A DNA stretch of 64,000 bases from Haloferula luteola (lineage in GTDB: Bacteria > Verrucomicrobiota > Verrucomicrobiia > Verrucomicrobiales > Akkermansiaceae). The position numbers were made by a program, and so were the translations under genes. Location of the stretch: the NCBI RefSeq assembly GCF_014201715.1, contig NZ_JACHFD010000006.1, forward strand, positions 108,510-172,509, read 5' to 3'. This document shows positions 51,110-60,791 of this stretch, in pieces (position 1 is the stretch's first letter; every line of letters starts with the position of its first letter). The notes below the pieces were generated by a model, which was given only the letters and a program-made list of their open reading frames with translations, searched no databases and was not told the origin of the DNA.

Positions 51110-51763
51110 TCACTGGCCAGGGCGCACCTCGGGAATGATCACCGTATTGACGGCATGCACCACCCCGTTGCTGGCCTCGTGGTCGGTTTCCTCAAGGGTC
51201 GCTTCGTTCACCATCACGGCTCCCTGCCCGACGGCGATCGACAAGGTCGTGCCCGCGCTGGTCGACACCACCTCCGAACGGAAATCAGAACTCATCGTCT
51301 TCCCGGAAACAACGTGACCCAACAAGATGCGGCGCAAAGTCGCACGATGCGAAGGCTCAAACCACTCTGCGAGAACCCCATCAGGCAACTGCCGGAAAGC
51401 TTCATCCGTCGGAGCAAACACCGTATACGGCCCCTTGCGATCGAGAACCCCTTCCAATCCCGCCACCTTCAGGGCCCGGTGAAAGATCTGGAACTCGGAC
51501 GATTCTCCCAAGTTGACACCCACAGTCTGGCTGCTGTCGAAGTTCTCGGGCATCACTCGGTCGAACAGAGATTTGCCCGGAACGCCCAAGCTCACCGGCA
51601 TGCGGCTGCGGAACTCGGTCGATACCGGCATCGGCTCCTCCGTCCGCTCCACTTGAGAGCGTTGGGCAGGATTGCCAAAAGGTCGGTTCACTTGCGCCTG
51701 CACCGTGGACGGCACGACCACGGCCCAGATACTCATCAGGCTGAGAACAGGGATCGTCTTCAT
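51110..51763 (-). CDS. Secreted fasciclin-domain protein
   Basis: The start at ATG 51763 gives a 217-residue product with a signal peptide (LSLMSIWAVVVPSTVQAQ) and one fasciclin (FAS1) domain at about 75-215: GPYTVFAPTDEAFRQLPDGV and SNGVVHAVNTVIIP are the family's H1/H2 boxes. FAS1 domains mediate adhesion outside the cell. It converges with the DUF4230 gene. Confidence 0.85.
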   Translation of the reverse strand: MKTIPVLSLMSIWAVVVPSTVQAQVNRPFGNPAQRSQVERTEEPMPVSTEFRSRMPVSLGVPGKSLFDRVMPENFDSSQTVGVNLGESSEFQIFHRALKVAGLEGVLDRKGPYTVFAPTDEAFRQLPDGVLAEWFEPSHRATLRRILLGHVVSGKTMSSDFRSEVVSTSAGTTLSIAVGQGAVMVNEATLEETDHEASNGVVHAVNTVIIPEVRPGQ

Positions 51764-51992
51764 CGTAAAATAGGAGTTGGTGGCGGGGTCCGGCGGCTTC
51801 GGAGAATTCGAACCCAGAGGACCATCGGCCGTTGCCTTCACTCCGCAGGTCTCGTTCCCAAACCGTCTCTACCACTGAAATCCCCCTGACCTTAAATCAC
51901 CTACGGCCCAAACCGTATCAGGTAACGAGCCGCCTTTCCCGGCCGCTTTCATTGCAAGTCGGGCGCCTCATCGTGCAGATCGCACCGCTGGG

Positions 51993-52898
51993 TCACTTCC
52001 AGCGCTGTGCCATCACCAACGAACCCAGCACGAGCACCGCCCCCACCACCAGGCCCCAGCCAGCGCTTTCTCCCTTCAAAAAGATCAGCGACTCCGCCAT
52101 TCCACACAGCGGAATCAAAAACCGGTAACCCGCCAACAACGGCACCGGATGCCGCGTCGACAAATGATTCCACAACCCGAAAGCCGCCGCCGAAACAAAA
52201 GCCAGCCAACAGGTCAGCCCGATCACCGGAGGCGACATCAATTCACCCGCCCGGGCAAAGGTCGAGCCACCTGTCGCCAACAGCATCAGCCCACCCACTC
52301 CCAAGGAGAACCCGGTGGCGGCACGGGCACCGATCGTGCCCTTCATTTTCCCAAATTGGAGAATGCCCACCGCGCCCATCCCGGTCGCTCCCACCATCAA
52401 TAGCGCACCCAGAACCGGTTGCCCAGCGCCCGCTCCCGGCGCGGCCGTCGCCAGCGCGATGCCCGTGCCTCCGATCCCGATCGCCAGCCACTGCCTACGG
52501 CTCGGCCACGGAGCCCCCGTCATAAGGGGAGCCAACAACATCCACCAAAAACTTCCCGTCCCCGCCAACAATCCCGCCAAACTCCCACTCGCGATCGCCA
52601 CCGCAAAATAAAACATCAAATACTGACCATAGGTCTGCGTGAGCGTGAACCCCCACAACCACCGCTTCGGCGTTGCCTTCACCTCCGTCCATGGCTTCCG
52701 CGCGACCAGCCACAGCATCAAACCCGCCAACGAAAACCGGACCCCGGCAAACCACCAATACTCCGGTAACCCCACCTCAATGCCCTGCTTCTCCCAGATC
52801 GCATAGACCGTTTTGATGCTCGGAAACGCACTGCCCCACAGCGCCGCACAAAACATCGTCGCCGGCAGCACCTTGAACCATCGATGGTCTCCCTCCAC
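51993..52898 (-). CDS. EamA/DMT-superfamily transporter
   Basis: Starting at GTG 52898 the 301-residue product has about ten membrane segments in two repeats, beginning LPATMFCAALWGSAFPSIKT, the typical opening of EamA (drug/metabolite) transporters. The second repeat starts near GALLMVGATGMGAVGILQFG. Substrate is unknown. A later Met start is possible. It is divergent from lpd. Confidence 0.75.
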   Translation of the reverse strand: MEGDHRWFKVLPATMFCAALWGSAFPSIKTVYAIWEKQGIEVGLPEYWWFAGVRFSLAGLMLWLVARKPWTEVKATPKRWLWGFTLTQTYGQYLMFYFAVAIASGSLAGLLAGTGSFWWMLLAPLMTGAPWPSRRQWLAIGIGGTGIALATAAPGAGAGQPVLGALLMVGATGMGAVGILQFGKMKGTIGARAATGFSLGVGGLMLLATGGSTFARAGELMSPPVIGLTCWLAFVSAAAFGLWNHLSTRHPVPLLAGYRFLIPLCGMAESLIFLKGESAGWGLVVGAVLVLGSLVMAQRWK

Positions 52899-53012
52899 GC
52901 CGCGGAACTTTGGTGAGCAGATCGAATCCCGCAAGACTTCCCGATTTCCGCTTCCACCCGCGGCATTTCCCGCCCAACCTCCGCCCGCAACGAACCAAGA
53001 AGCATTTCTGTC

Positions 53013-54395
53013 ATGGCTTACGATCTCATCGTCATTGGAGGAGGACCCGGCGGCTACGTCGCCGCGATCCGCGCCGCCCAGCTCGGAAAAAAAGTCGCCT
53101 GCGTTGAGGCCGATCGCGCAGGGGGTACGTGCCTCAATTGGGGCTGCATCCCCACCAAGGCCCTGCTGAAAAATGCCGAGCTTTACCACACCCTTTCCCA
53201 CCGAGCGAAAGAGTTTGGATTCTCCTTCGACAACCTCAGCTACGATTGGTCATCCGTCGTCGGTCGCTCCCGCAAGGTCTCTGACCGCCTCGCCGGTGGC
53301 ATCGAATTCCTCTTCAAAAAGAACGGCATCGACTACGTGCGCGGCCTCGGCGCCGTGACGGCCCCCGGGAAAGTGGAAGTCACCGCTGCGGATGGCACCA
53401 AGACCCAAGCCGAGGCGAAGCACATCATCATCGCCACCGGTGCCAAGTCCCGCCAGCTGCCGCCCCTGCCCTTCAACGGCACGTCGGTCATCAGCTCCAA
53501 GGAGGCCATGGTCCTCGAAAAGCAGCCGGAAAGCATGATCATCATCGGCGCCGGCGCGATCGGAGTGGAATTCGCCTACATCTACAATGCCTTCGGCACC
53601 AAGGTCACGGTGGTTGAAATGGCCCCCACCATGGTCCCCGTCGAAGACACCGAAATCGGCGAAGCACTCGAAAAGTCCTTTACCAAGCAAGGCATTCGAT
53701 GCCTCGCCAACCACAAGGTCACCGCTACGGCTGACAAAGGCACCCACGTCGAAATCACCGTGGAAGGAGCCAAGGAAAATGGCACCTTGAAAGCGGATGT
53801 CTGCCTCGTCGCCATCGGCGTCCAGCCAGTTCTGCCGGGTGGCGAACAACCGGCCCTCACCGATCGCGGATTCATCCAAGTCGGCGACCGCTACGAAACC
53901 TCCATCTCCGGCGTCTACGCCATTGGCGATGTGACCGGTCCTCCGCTCCTCGCCCACACCGCCTCCTTTGAAGCCATCCAGTGCGTCGAAGGCCTGTTCG
54001 TTGAGGGTCACAAGGTCCGCAAGGTCGGTAATTTCCCCGGCTGCACCTACTGCCACCCACAGGTCGCCTCAGTGGGCAAAACCGAGCGTGCCCTGAAGGA
54101 AGAAGGCATCGAATACACCGTCGGCAAAATCCCCTTCATGGCCATCGGTAAGGCCATCGCCGCTGGAGAACCCGACGGCTTCGCCAAATTGCTCTACGGC
54201 AAAAAACATGGCGAACTGCTGGGAGCTCACATCATCGGTGACAACGCCACCGAACTCATCGCCGAAATGGGCTTGGCGCTCGATCAAGAACTCACCGCCG
54301 AGGAGATCCACTCGACCATCCACGCTCACCCGACCATGAGCGAGGTCATTCACGAGGCGACCCTCGCCGCCGAAGGCCACGCGATCCACTTCTGA
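53013..54395 (+). CDS. lpd: Dihydrolipoyl dehydrogenase
   Basis: The 460-residue product has the FAD-binding GGGPGGYVAAIRAAQLG, the redox disulfide GGTCLNWGCIPTK, the NAD-binding GAGAIGVEFAYIYNAFG and the C-terminal dimer motif with IHAHPTMSE containing the His-Glu catalytic pair. It is the E3 subunit that reoxidises lipoamide for 2-oxoacid dehydrogenases or the glycine cleavage system. No E1 or E2 gene is adjacent. A terminator follows. Confidence 0.96.
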   Translation: MAYDLIVIGGGPGGYVAAIRAAQLGKKVACVEADRAGGTCLNWGCIPTKALLKNAELYHTLSHRAKEFGFSFDNLSYDWSSVVGRSRKVSDRLAGGIEFLFKKNGIDYVRGLGAVTAPGKVEVTAADGTKTQAEAKHIIIATGAKSRQLPPLPFNGTSVISSKEAMVLEKQPESMIIIGAGAIGVEFAYIYNAFGTKVTVVEMAPTMVPVEDTEIGEALEKSFTKQGIRCLANHKVTATADKGTHVEITVEGAKENGTLKADVCLVAIGVQPVLPGGEQPALTDRGFIQVGDRYETSISGVYAIGDVTGPPLLAHTASFEAIQCVEGLFVEGHKVRKVGNFPGCTYCHPQVASVGKTERALKEEGIEYTVGKIPFMAIGKAIAAGEPDGFAKLLYGKKHGELLGAHIIGDNATELIAEMGLALDQELTAEEIHSTIHAHPTMSEVIHEATLAAEGHAIHF

Positions 54396-54429
54396 TCTGG
54401 ATCTCTGATCCTTCCGCCTTTTTCATCAA

Positions 54430-54460
54430 CGCCCGCCGGTTCGCCCGGCGGGCGTTTTTT
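54430..54460 (+). terminator. Rho-independent terminator after lpd
   Basis: CGCCCGCCGG pairs with CCGGCGGGCG around a 5-base loop, followed by six T. Confidence 0.9.
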
Positions 54461-54512
54461 GCCGCGCGGCGGGGGCTTGCCGAAACAACCGCGCTGCGAT
54501 TACATCCGCTCC

Positions 54513-55178
54513 ATGAGCCAATGGTATTACTCGCACGACGGACAACAAAAGGGCCCGGTTCCGGTCTCCGAACTCTCCCGACTCGCCTCCGTCGGCGAAT
54601 TTGATCCGGAAAAAGACCTCGTGTGGCGGGAGGGCATGCCCGACTGGCAACCCGCCGTCACCGTCGATGACCTTCCCTTTGGCGAACCGGCTGCACCGCC
54701 AGAAGTACCCGCGACCCCGGCTCCTCCGGCTCAAGAAGTCGCCTCGCCCTATCAGGCCCCCGTCTCCCCTCCAGCCCCCTCGGCTGGCTCGACTTCTCCG
54801 GTGGCCACCACCTCCGGCCTCGCCATCGCCTCCCTCGTCTGCGGGCTCTGTGGCTTCTTTACCTGCATTCTCTGGTTCCTTTCCCTCCCCATCGCGGTCG
54901 CAGCGATCATCACCGGTCACATGGCCCATTCCCAGATCCGGGCTCTTCCCGCAGAACGGCAAGGCAAGGGCCTCGCGACCGTCGGTCTCATCCTCGGATA
55001 CCTTTCGGCCCTCCTCGCGGCCCTTTCCGCCGCCTTCGGCATCTGGATTGCCACCCAGACACCCGATCAAATCCGCGGGCAGGAAATCATTCCTGAAAAC
55101 CTGCGCGAGGAATTCGCGCGTCAATTGGAACGCCAACAACAATTCCTCGAGCAACACGAAGAGTCCAAGCAGCCCTAA
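54513..55178 (+). CDS. GYF_2/DUF4190 membrane protein
   Basis: The start at ATG 54513 gives a 221-residue product with an N-terminal GYF_2 domain (MSQWYYSHDGQQKGPVPVSE, about residues 1-55), a Pro-rich linker and two membrane segments (SLVCGLCGFFTCILWFLSLP, TVGLILGYLSALLAALSAAF) of the DUF4190 type. The C-terminus is helical and Gln/Glu-rich. It is paired with a second GYF gene 39 bases downstream. Confidence 0.75.
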   Translation: MSQWYYSHDGQQKGPVPVSELSRLASVGEFDPEKDLVWREGMPDWQPAVTVDDLPFGEPAAPPEVPATPAPPAQEVASPYQAPVSPPAPSAGSTSPVATTSGLAIASLVCGLCGFFTCILWFLSLPIAVAAIITGHMAHSQIRALPAERQGKGLATVGLILGYLSALLAALSAAFGIWIATQTPDQIRGQEIIPENLREEFARQLERQQQFLEQHEESKQP

Positions 55179-55217
55179 TCGGGCCTTCTTCTTCCCACAA
55201 CCTCAGTCTCCTTACCC

Positions 55218-56234
55218 ATGAATCCCTGGTACTACGCCCGTAGCGGGAAACAATTTGGGCCAGTCCCGGAGCCGGAACTCGAACGCCTCGCCCGAGCTGG
55301 CGAACTCGATCCCCTTGCCGACCTCGTCTGGAAGGAAGGCATGGCTCAATGGATGCGCCCTTGCGAAATCCCGGAACTCATCTGGGCTCGACCATCCCCC
55401 ACGCCCTTCCCCTCTCCCGAACCCGCCCACAACCCCTACTCAGTGGGAGAAGCGGGCATCGCGGCCGGCACCCCTACCGCAACGGCTCCTTGGGTGGAGA
55501 TCCCCCCAGGAAGCAGCCAATTGGAAGTCGGTGCCTGCATCTCGCACGCCTTCCAACTGACCAAGCGGTCCTTCGGAACCATCATTGCCGTCGGCGCCAT
55601 CTACCTCGGTCTCATCATCGGGTTTGGGATCCTTCAAACAACGATCACTGCCATTCTGGGCATGGGATCTTCGGGAGACACCTTTGCCGAAATCAGCACC
55701 GGGTCCACCACCCTCTCTCAACAGGCTCCACCTGCAGCCCAAATCGTCCACTGGCTTCTGGAAATCGTCTCCCACGTCTTTTCAGTGTTCCTGGGTCTCG
55801 GCATCACCCGCATTGGTCTCAACATCGTCGATAGTCGGCCCGTGGAAATCTCCATGATGTTCGGAGAATCTTCCAAACTCATCCGCGCCTTGGTAGCGGG
55901 CTTCCTATATGGAATCATGGTCGCCATCGGGTTAGTGCTTTTCATCGTTCCCGGCATCTACCTGGCACTACGGCTTGGCCAGTACCATAGTGCCATTGTC
56001 GACCGAGACCTCAGCATCGCCGACGCCTTTGGCTACAGCTCGAAAATCACCGAAGGGAATCGTTTGAACCTCTTTGGATTAGGACTACTGTCATTCCTCA
56101 TCGTCATCGCGGGAGTGATCGCGCTCCTGGTTGGACTCATTTTTGCCTACCCCATCGTCTGGCTCGCGGGGCTCGTGGCGTATCGCTGGTTGCAATACGG
56201 ACCAGCAGTCCTCCAGCCGCCAGCACACGCTTGA
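55218..56234 (+). CDS. GYF_2 domain multi-pass membrane protein
   Basis: The 338-residue product has an N-terminal GYF_2 domain (MNPWYYARSGKQFGPVPEPE), clearly related to the upstream gene, then a linker and about five membrane segments (SFGTIIAVGAIYLGLIIGFG and others) resembling DUF975/glycerophosphoryl diester phosphodiesterase-type membrane domains. Probably a membrane scaffold; function unknown. A strong terminator follows. Confidence 0.75.
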   Translation: MNPWYYARSGKQFGPVPEPELERLARAGELDPLADLVWKEGMAQWMRPCEIPELIWARPSPTPFPSPEPAHNPYSVGEAGIAAGTPTATAPWVEIPPGSSQLEVGACISHAFQLTKRSFGTIIAVGAIYLGLIIGFGILQTTITAILGMGSSGDTFAEISTGSTTLSQQAPPAAQIVHWLLEIVSHVFSVFLGLGITRIGLNIVDSRPVEISMMFGESSKLIRALVAGFLYGIMVAIGLVLFIVPGIYLALRLGQYHSAIVDRDLSIADAFGYSSKITEGNRLNLFGLGLLSFLIVIAGVIALLVGLIFAYPIVWLAGLVAYRWLQYGPAVLQPPAHA

Positions 56235-56254
56235 TCCACCCGATCCTCCTTCTC

Positions 56255-56285
56255 ACCGCACCGGGCAACCCGGTGCGGTTTTTTC
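56255..56285 (+). terminator. Rho-independent terminator after the GYF pair
   Basis: ACCGCACCGGG pairs with CCCGGTGCGGT around a 3-base loop, followed by six T (56280-56285). Confidence 0.9.
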
Positions 56286-56353
56286 GTTTTCGGATGAATA
56301 GTTCTCACCAACCCACGGTCGAAGAAAGCGAATCAGGAACTCCTTCGAATATC

Positions 56354-56710
56354 ATGAAAAGACTCCTTCATCTGTTGACTCTCTCTTCCATTCTGTTGGG
56401 TGCCGCCACCACTGCCGAGGCCCACGGAAACTCCCGCTCCCACCGCTACGTATCCCATCGTACTTCTTGTGGATGCCCCGTGTATGCCGAGCGCTACGTC
56501 GCCTTCTACGATTCCTGTGGTCATCCGGTCTTCCGCACTCGCCGCATCCCGGTCGCCCACCAGTGCCGCCCCGTTTGCCCGCCCCCGCGGCCCCATCGCA
56601 TCGAATACCAACAACCCAACCGTTCTCGAACCGTCGTCCGGGTAAGCCACAACACCCGACTCCCCATTCCGGTGCCGGTCCCAGTTCCTGTGCCTCCTTG
56701 GCACCGCTAA
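56354..56710 (+). CDS. Small secreted Cys/His/Arg-rich protein
   Basis: The start at ATG 56354 gives 118 residues with a signal peptide (LLHLLTLSSILLGAATTAEA) and a body with paired Cys (RTSCGCPVYAERYVAFYDSC) and many Pro, ending in a (PVPV)n tail. It is probably exported and may be metal-binding or disulfide-bonded. No family recognised. Confidence 0.55.
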   Translation: MKRLLHLLTLSSILLGAATTAEAHGNSRSHRYVSHRTSCGCPVYAERYVAFYDSCGHPVFRTRRIPVAHQCRPVCPPPRPHRIEYQQPNRSRTVVRVSHNTRLPIPVPVPVPVPPWHR

Positions 56711-56753
56711 TCGTGCTCCATCATCGGGCCGGCTCCCCTGCGGACCGGCCCGT

Positions 56754-57803
56754 CTATTTTCCGGCCTCTCCCCTCTTGGCGACTCGAGCCCTCATCATCA
56801 CATCCGATCCGAATCGCTCGAACACGACCTCGTCGAGCGCACAGCCTTCGTCAAAACCTTTGCCCTCTAACGGAGGAACCGCTCCTCCTGTCAACATGGG
56901 AGCCATGAATGCCACCACCTCGTCGATCAGTCCGGCATCCATCCAACTTCCCGCCATTCTTCCACCACATTCGAGGAGCACGCTGTGAACTCCACGCTCC
57001 TCCACCAAGTCCCGAAGCATCTTCTCCGGATTCCCCCGCGGCACCACCAACGTTCGGTCCCGCCATGCATCCGTGAACAATGGCGCATCCGCAGGCAAGG
57101 AAAGTGGATCTTCCGTCGCCACCACCCTCCAGGGCGTTTCACGACCCTCCAAATACGATGGGTCCCGTAAATCCAAACGCGGGCGATCCGCCCGTACTGT
57201 CGCGCCGCTCGTCACAATCGCCTGCACCTCGGCACGCAATGCCTGAACTTTTTGCCGCGATTCCGGACCAGTCAGCCACATCCCTTCCCCGGGAGGACGC
57301 GTCAATCGGGCATCCAAACTCATCGCCGTCTTCCAGATAACCCACGGAAGCCCCGTCAACATCGCCTTGCGAAAAGGTCGAATCCAACGCTTCGCCTCCT
57401 CTTCCATCACACCCGAAGTCACTTCCACACCGGCGGCACCTAACACTCGATTTGCGCGACCTGCATGTCGTGGATTGGGATCCATGGCCGCATACACGAC
57501 CCGCCGCAGACCTGCCTCCAAAATGCCATCCACACAGGGAGGCGTGCGACCCTGCGTCGAGCAGGGTTCCAAGGTCACATAAATCGTCGCTCCACGCAGC
57601 TTTTCCTCGTTTCCCCGGCGCCGCGCATCTGCCAACGCCTCCCGCTCCGCATGGGGAAGCCCCGCTCGGCGATGCCATCCAGCACCCAATTCCTCCCCGT
57701 CCTTCACAATCACCGCCCCCACCGGAGGATTTGGTGCCGTGCGCCCCATTCCCTTCTGAGCTTCTTCCAATGCCCTCCTCATCCAGTGTTCATCGGCCTC
57801 CAT
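56754..57803 (-). CDS. ribD: Riboflavin biosynthesis protein RibD (deaminase/reductase)
   Basis: Starting at ATG 57803 the 349-residue product has the deaminase zinc site (GLPHAEREAL; EPCSTQGRTPPCVDGIL) in its first 150 residues and the reductase domain after it (SLDARLTRPPGEGMWLTGPE, VHSVLLECGGRMAGSWMDAG). It deaminates and then reduces the pyrimidine intermediate of riboflavin synthesis. It stands alone here, with no other rib gene nearby. Confidence 0.93.
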   Translation of the reverse strand: MEADEHWMRRALEEAQKGMGRTAPNPPVGAVIVKDGEELGAGWHRRAGLPHAEREALADARRRGNEEKLRGATIYVTLEPCSTQGRTPPCVDGILEAGLRRVVYAAMDPNPRHAGRANRVLGAAGVEVTSGVMEEEAKRWIRPFRKAMLTGLPWVIWKTAMSLDARLTRPPGEGMWLTGPESRQKVQALRAEVQAIVTSGATVRADRPRLDLRDPSYLEGRETPWRVVATEDPLSLPADAPLFTDAWRDRTLVVPRGNPEKMLRDLVEERGVHSVLLECGGRMAGSWMDAGLIDEVVAFMAPMLTGGAVPPLEGKGFDEGCALDEVVFERFGSDVMMRARVAKRGEAGK

Positions 57804-57932
57804 GCCTCTTTCCATGGAGATTTGCGGGCTCACTCGCAACTCCGAGATTGAATCCCGACTCGATTGGATCCATGTTTTTAGATACTGGGAAAGGATGTGA
57901 TTTCCCGGTTTGAACGCAACTCAATGGATTCC

Positions 57933-58466
57933 ATGAAACCCTCAATCTTCATCGCCACTTTGGTCCTCGCCACCCTTCCCGCCATGGCGGATGACGCCGC
58001 CGACGCCTACCGCCGGGGAGTCGAAGCGCTGCAAACCAATGATGTTGATGCTGCCAGCAAGGCCTTCAACGAAACCCTCAAACTCAATCCCCAGCATCCT
58101 TACGCCCGCTACCAGTTAGGACGCCTCAAACAGGCGGCTCCACAAATGCGGGCGAAGAAGAAAGAGGCCGAACTCGCCTCCGTCCGGCTCCCTGAAGTGC
58201 GCTTCGAAGAAGCTCCTCTCAGCGACGTCCTCACCGCCCTGAACGCCATGATTGAAGCGGAGTCCACCAAGACCCTTGGCAAGGACAAGGCCATCACCCC
58301 CAATCTCAACGTCCAAGACAGCACGGGGAAACTCGGGGCCAAAGAAATCTCACTGCAACTCAAGAACGTCCCCGCCAACATGGTTCTCCAATATGCCTTG
58401 GATCAGGCAGGAGCCAAAATCCGCTACGACGAATACGCCACTGTGATCGTTCCCGCTGGACAGTAA
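57933..58466 (+). CDS. Exported TPR-containing protein with secretin-associated (STN-like) domain
   Basis: The start at ATG 57933 gives a 177-residue product with a signal peptide (IFIATLVLATLPAMA), a TPR motif (ADAYRRGVEALQTNDVDAAS, then FNETLKLNPQHPYARYQLG) and a C-terminal STN-like fold (VSLQLKNV-type segment LQLKNVPANMVLQYALDQAG). This fits a secretin accessory or periplasmic assembly protein. Function is inferred. Confidence 0.55.
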   Translation: MKPSIFIATLVLATLPAMADDAADAYRRGVEALQTNDVDAASKAFNETLKLNPQHPYARYQLGRLKQAAPQMRAKKKEAELASVRLPEVRFEEAPLSDVLTALNAMIEAESTKTLGKDKAITPNLNVQDSTGKLGAKEISLQLKNVPANMVLQYALDQAGAKIRYDEYATVIVPAGQ

Positions 58467-58509
58467 GCAAGCTTGCCAGCCGCCGGCATCCCTCAAAGCT
58501 TGTCGGCGG

Positions 58510-59157
58510 ATGGAACGGATCTGTATCACCGGCGGCCAAGGTCGCCTTGCCCACTCCATCGCCGGGGCGTTTTCTGCTCTCGGCGATGCAGTCGAGGCAC
58601 CCGGGCGAGACCAACTCGATGTGAGCTCCACGCCATCGGTGGACGCCTATTTTGCCCAACGTCCTGCCCCCGATCTCCTCGTTCTCCAAGCCGGCGAAGC
58701 CCAGCACACCCTGCTTGCCCGCACATCGATCACGAATTGGGACGAAACCTTCGAGGTCAATCTGCACGGCGCCTTCCGCTGCGCCCGTGCCGTCGCCCGC
58801 TCGATGATTCGGGCTCGCCGTGGCCACCTCATCCTTCTTTCCAGCCACGCGGTCGCCCACCCGGCCCCTGGCCAGGCCGCCTACTCGGCTTCCAAAGCCG
58901 CGTTGCACGGTCTCGCCCTCTCCCTTGCCCGCGAGTGGGGTCCTGCACAAATCCGGGTCAATGTCATCCTCCCTGGATTCATGGACACACCCATGACCTC
59001 CGGGGTCTCCCCCGATCACCGCGAGGCAGTCCTTTCCCACCATACCCTCGGACGACTCAACACACCCGAAGTGGTGGCAGATTTTCTCGTCCACCTTCAT
59101 CGCCACCTCCCTCATACCTCCGGGCAACTGTTTCAGCTCGATTCCCGCCCCGGTTGA
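58510..59157 (+). CDS. Short-chain dehydrogenase/reductase
   Basis: The 215-residue product has the SDR pattern: ITGGQGRLAHSIAGAF (cofactor loop), LVLQAGEAQH in place of NNAG, catalytic Ser in LILLSSHAVAHPAPG, YSASKAALHGLALSLAREWG (YxxxK) and NVILPGFMDTPM. The NNAG motif is degenerate. It reduces or oxidises a hydroxyl group using NAD(P); substrate unknown. Confidence 0.85.
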   Translation: MERICITGGQGRLAHSIAGAFSALGDAVEAPGRDQLDVSSTPSVDAYFAQRPAPDLLVLQAGEAQHTLLARTSITNWDETFEVNLHGAFRCARAVARSMIRARRGHLILLSSHAVAHPAPGQAAYSASKAALHGLALSLAREWGPAQIRVNVILPGFMDTPMTSGVSPDHREAVLSHHTLGRLNTPEVVADFLVHLHRHLPHTSGQLFQLDSRPG

Positions 59158-59205
59158 GGAAATGCCGGATTGACCCCGCCGCCACGACCCCTAACCTCCG
59201 GGCCC

Positions 59206-59499
59206 ATGAAAACCCTCGCTCCCGTCCTGCTGCTGACGCTCGCCGTCGCTTCCTGCAGCACCGCCGCCCGTACCGTCCAATCGGCGAACCGGACGGCCTA
59301 CGCCGCGAACCGCACGCTGAACAATTCGGGCCAACTGTCCGCCAGCGCCGCGACCACCGCCTACCGCACCACCTCATCGTTCCCAGGACAAGCTCAGCAA
59401 GTCGCCTCTCGCACCTACTCGAACGCTCCCGCGACCGTTCAGCGCAGCCAAGGCACCCTGAGCCGACTCATGGACGCGATCACTCGCTCATTCAACTGA
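59206..59499 (+). CDS. Small putative lipoprotein
   Basis: The start at ATG 59206 gives 97 residues with a lipobox (LLLTLAVASCSTAA, Cys near residue 17) and a body rich in Ala, Ser, Thr and Asn (RTAYAANRTLNNSGQLSASA). Probably anchored in the envelope. No known family. Confidence 0.55.
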   Translation: MKTLAPVLLLTLAVASCSTAARTVQSANRTAYAANRTLNNSGQLSASAATTAYRTTSSFPGQAQQVASRTYSNAPATVQRSQGTLSRLMDAITRSFN

Positions 59500-59506
59500 G
59501 CCGCTC

Positions 59507-59914
59507 TCAGCCCGAAACTTTCCGGCCTCCTTCACCCGCTGCCTCGATCCGAAGCCAGCGGGTTTCTTTTGGCATCAATTCCGGAAACCGGTCCGCCCAT
59601 TCGGCCACCACCACACCGCCCTCATCCAGCAGTTCGTCCCAACCAATCGCCAGCAACTCCTCGGCCGACTCCATCCGGTAAAAGTCCAGATGCGCCAGTC
59701 GCAAACGTCCACCTGGGTACTCATGCAACAAGGCAAAAGTGGGGCTCGTCGCCTCCGCTGTGCAGCCCAATCCGGACGCAAAACCTTTCGTCAGATGGGT
59801 TTTCCCTGCGCCCAATCCTCCCACCAACGCAATCACCTCGCCCCCTTCAAATCCGGCGGCCAGCTCTTCTCCCAAGGCCATCATGGCGGCCTCATCGGCG
59901 ACTTGTCGTTCCAC
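59507..59914 (-). CDS. tsaE: TsaE, tRNA t6A biosynthesis ATPase
   Basis: The 135-residue product has Walker A GGLGAGKTHLTKGFA, TSPTFALLHEYPGGRLRLAH and the Trp-containing EWADRFPELMP, all TsaE signatures. It works with TsaB and TsaD to make N6-threonylcarbamoyladenosine in tRNA. The start is a GTG at 59914. Confidence 0.93.
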   Translation of the reverse strand: MERQVADEAAMMALGEELAAGFEGGEVIALVGGLGAGKTHLTKGFASGLGCTAEATSPTFALLHEYPGGRLRLAHLDFYRMESAEELLAIGWDELLDEGGVVVAEWADRFPELMPKETRWLRIEAAGEGGRKVSG

Positions 59915-60044
59915 AATCCCGAAAAAACCTGCAAAGGAACCGACGTCGAACTCAAAAAATTCCCTTGCCGCTGAGAAAGCCCTGTGCTGTCCTCCCCGCC
60001 CGCCCGCGGATCAGCGGGACTCACCATCAACTTTTCCCACGGCC

Positions 60045-60353
60045 ATGGCCTACGCAGTGATCAAAACCGGCGGTAAGCAGTACCGCGTTCAAGCAGGCGA
60101 CAAACTCGACGTCGAAAACCTCAACGTTGACGAAGGCACCAAGCTTGAGTTCGCCCCCATCCTCGTGGGCGAAGGTGCTGACATCAAGATCGGCACCCCT
60201 GCCGTGGACGGCACCACCGTCACCGCAACCGTGCTGGGTAACTTCCGCGGACCCAAGGGCATCGCCTTCAAGTTCAAGCGCCGCAAGGGCTTCCACAAGA
60301 CCAAGGGCTTCCGCCGCGCTCTCACCAAGATTGAGATCAACTCAATTGGTTGA
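60045..60353 (+). CDS. rplU: Ribosomal protein L21
   Basis: The start at ATG 60045 gives 102 residues beginning [20 protein letters not shown], with [12 protein letters not shown] near the C-terminus, the L21 signature. It binds 23S rRNA in the large subunit. It forms the usual pair with rpmA 35 bases downstream. Confidence 0.97.
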   Translation: MAYAVIKTGGKQYRVQAGDKLDVENLNVDEGTKLEFAPILVGEGADIKIGTPAVDGTTVTATVLGNFRGPKGIAFKFKRRKGFHKTKGFRRALTKIEINSIG

Positions 60354-60388
60354 TCCACCGCACCTGAAACTCCCACCCTCTCCGACTC

Positions 60389-60649
60389 ATGGCCCATAAA
60401 AAAGGACAAGGCTCCGTCAAAAACGGACGCGACTCCCGCTCGAAGCGCCTCGGCGTGAAAAAGTTCGGCGGTGAAGCTGTCATCCCCGGCAACATCATCC
60501 TGCGCCAGCGTGGCACCAAGTGGCACCCCGGCAAAAACGTCTTCATGGGTAAGGACTACACCATCCACGCCGGCATCGAAGGTCGCGTCTTCTTCGACCG
60601 CAACGGTTCCCGCGTGAACGTGATGCCCTACGAAGTGGCCGCCAACTAA
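60389..60649 (+). CDS. rpmA: Ribosomal protein L27
   Basis: The 86-residue product begins [20 protein letters not shown] and has [20 protein letters not shown], both diagnostic. Its N-terminus reaches the peptidyl transferase centre. It is followed by a terminator. Confidence 0.97.
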   Translation: MAHKKGQGSVKNGRDSRSKRLGVKKFGGEAVIPGNIILRQRGTKWHPGKNVFMGKDYTIHAGIEGRVFFDRNGSRVNVMPYEVAAN

Positions 60650-60671
60650 GCCGCCTCCCTACGATTTCCCG

Positions 60672-60705
60672 AAAGCCGCCATCCCTTGTGGAGAGGCGGC
60701 TTTTT
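60672..60705 (+). terminator. Terminator after rplU-rpmA
   Basis: AAAGCCGCC pairs with GGCGGCTTT around a 14-base loop, with a run of five T. Confidence 0.8.
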
Positions 60706-60791
60706 CGTGCCCACTCTGGGCTCCCCTTCTCCCAGTCGATTGCCCGCACTGATCACTTGGCACCGGTCAAGCCACACTCCAACCTCCCGCC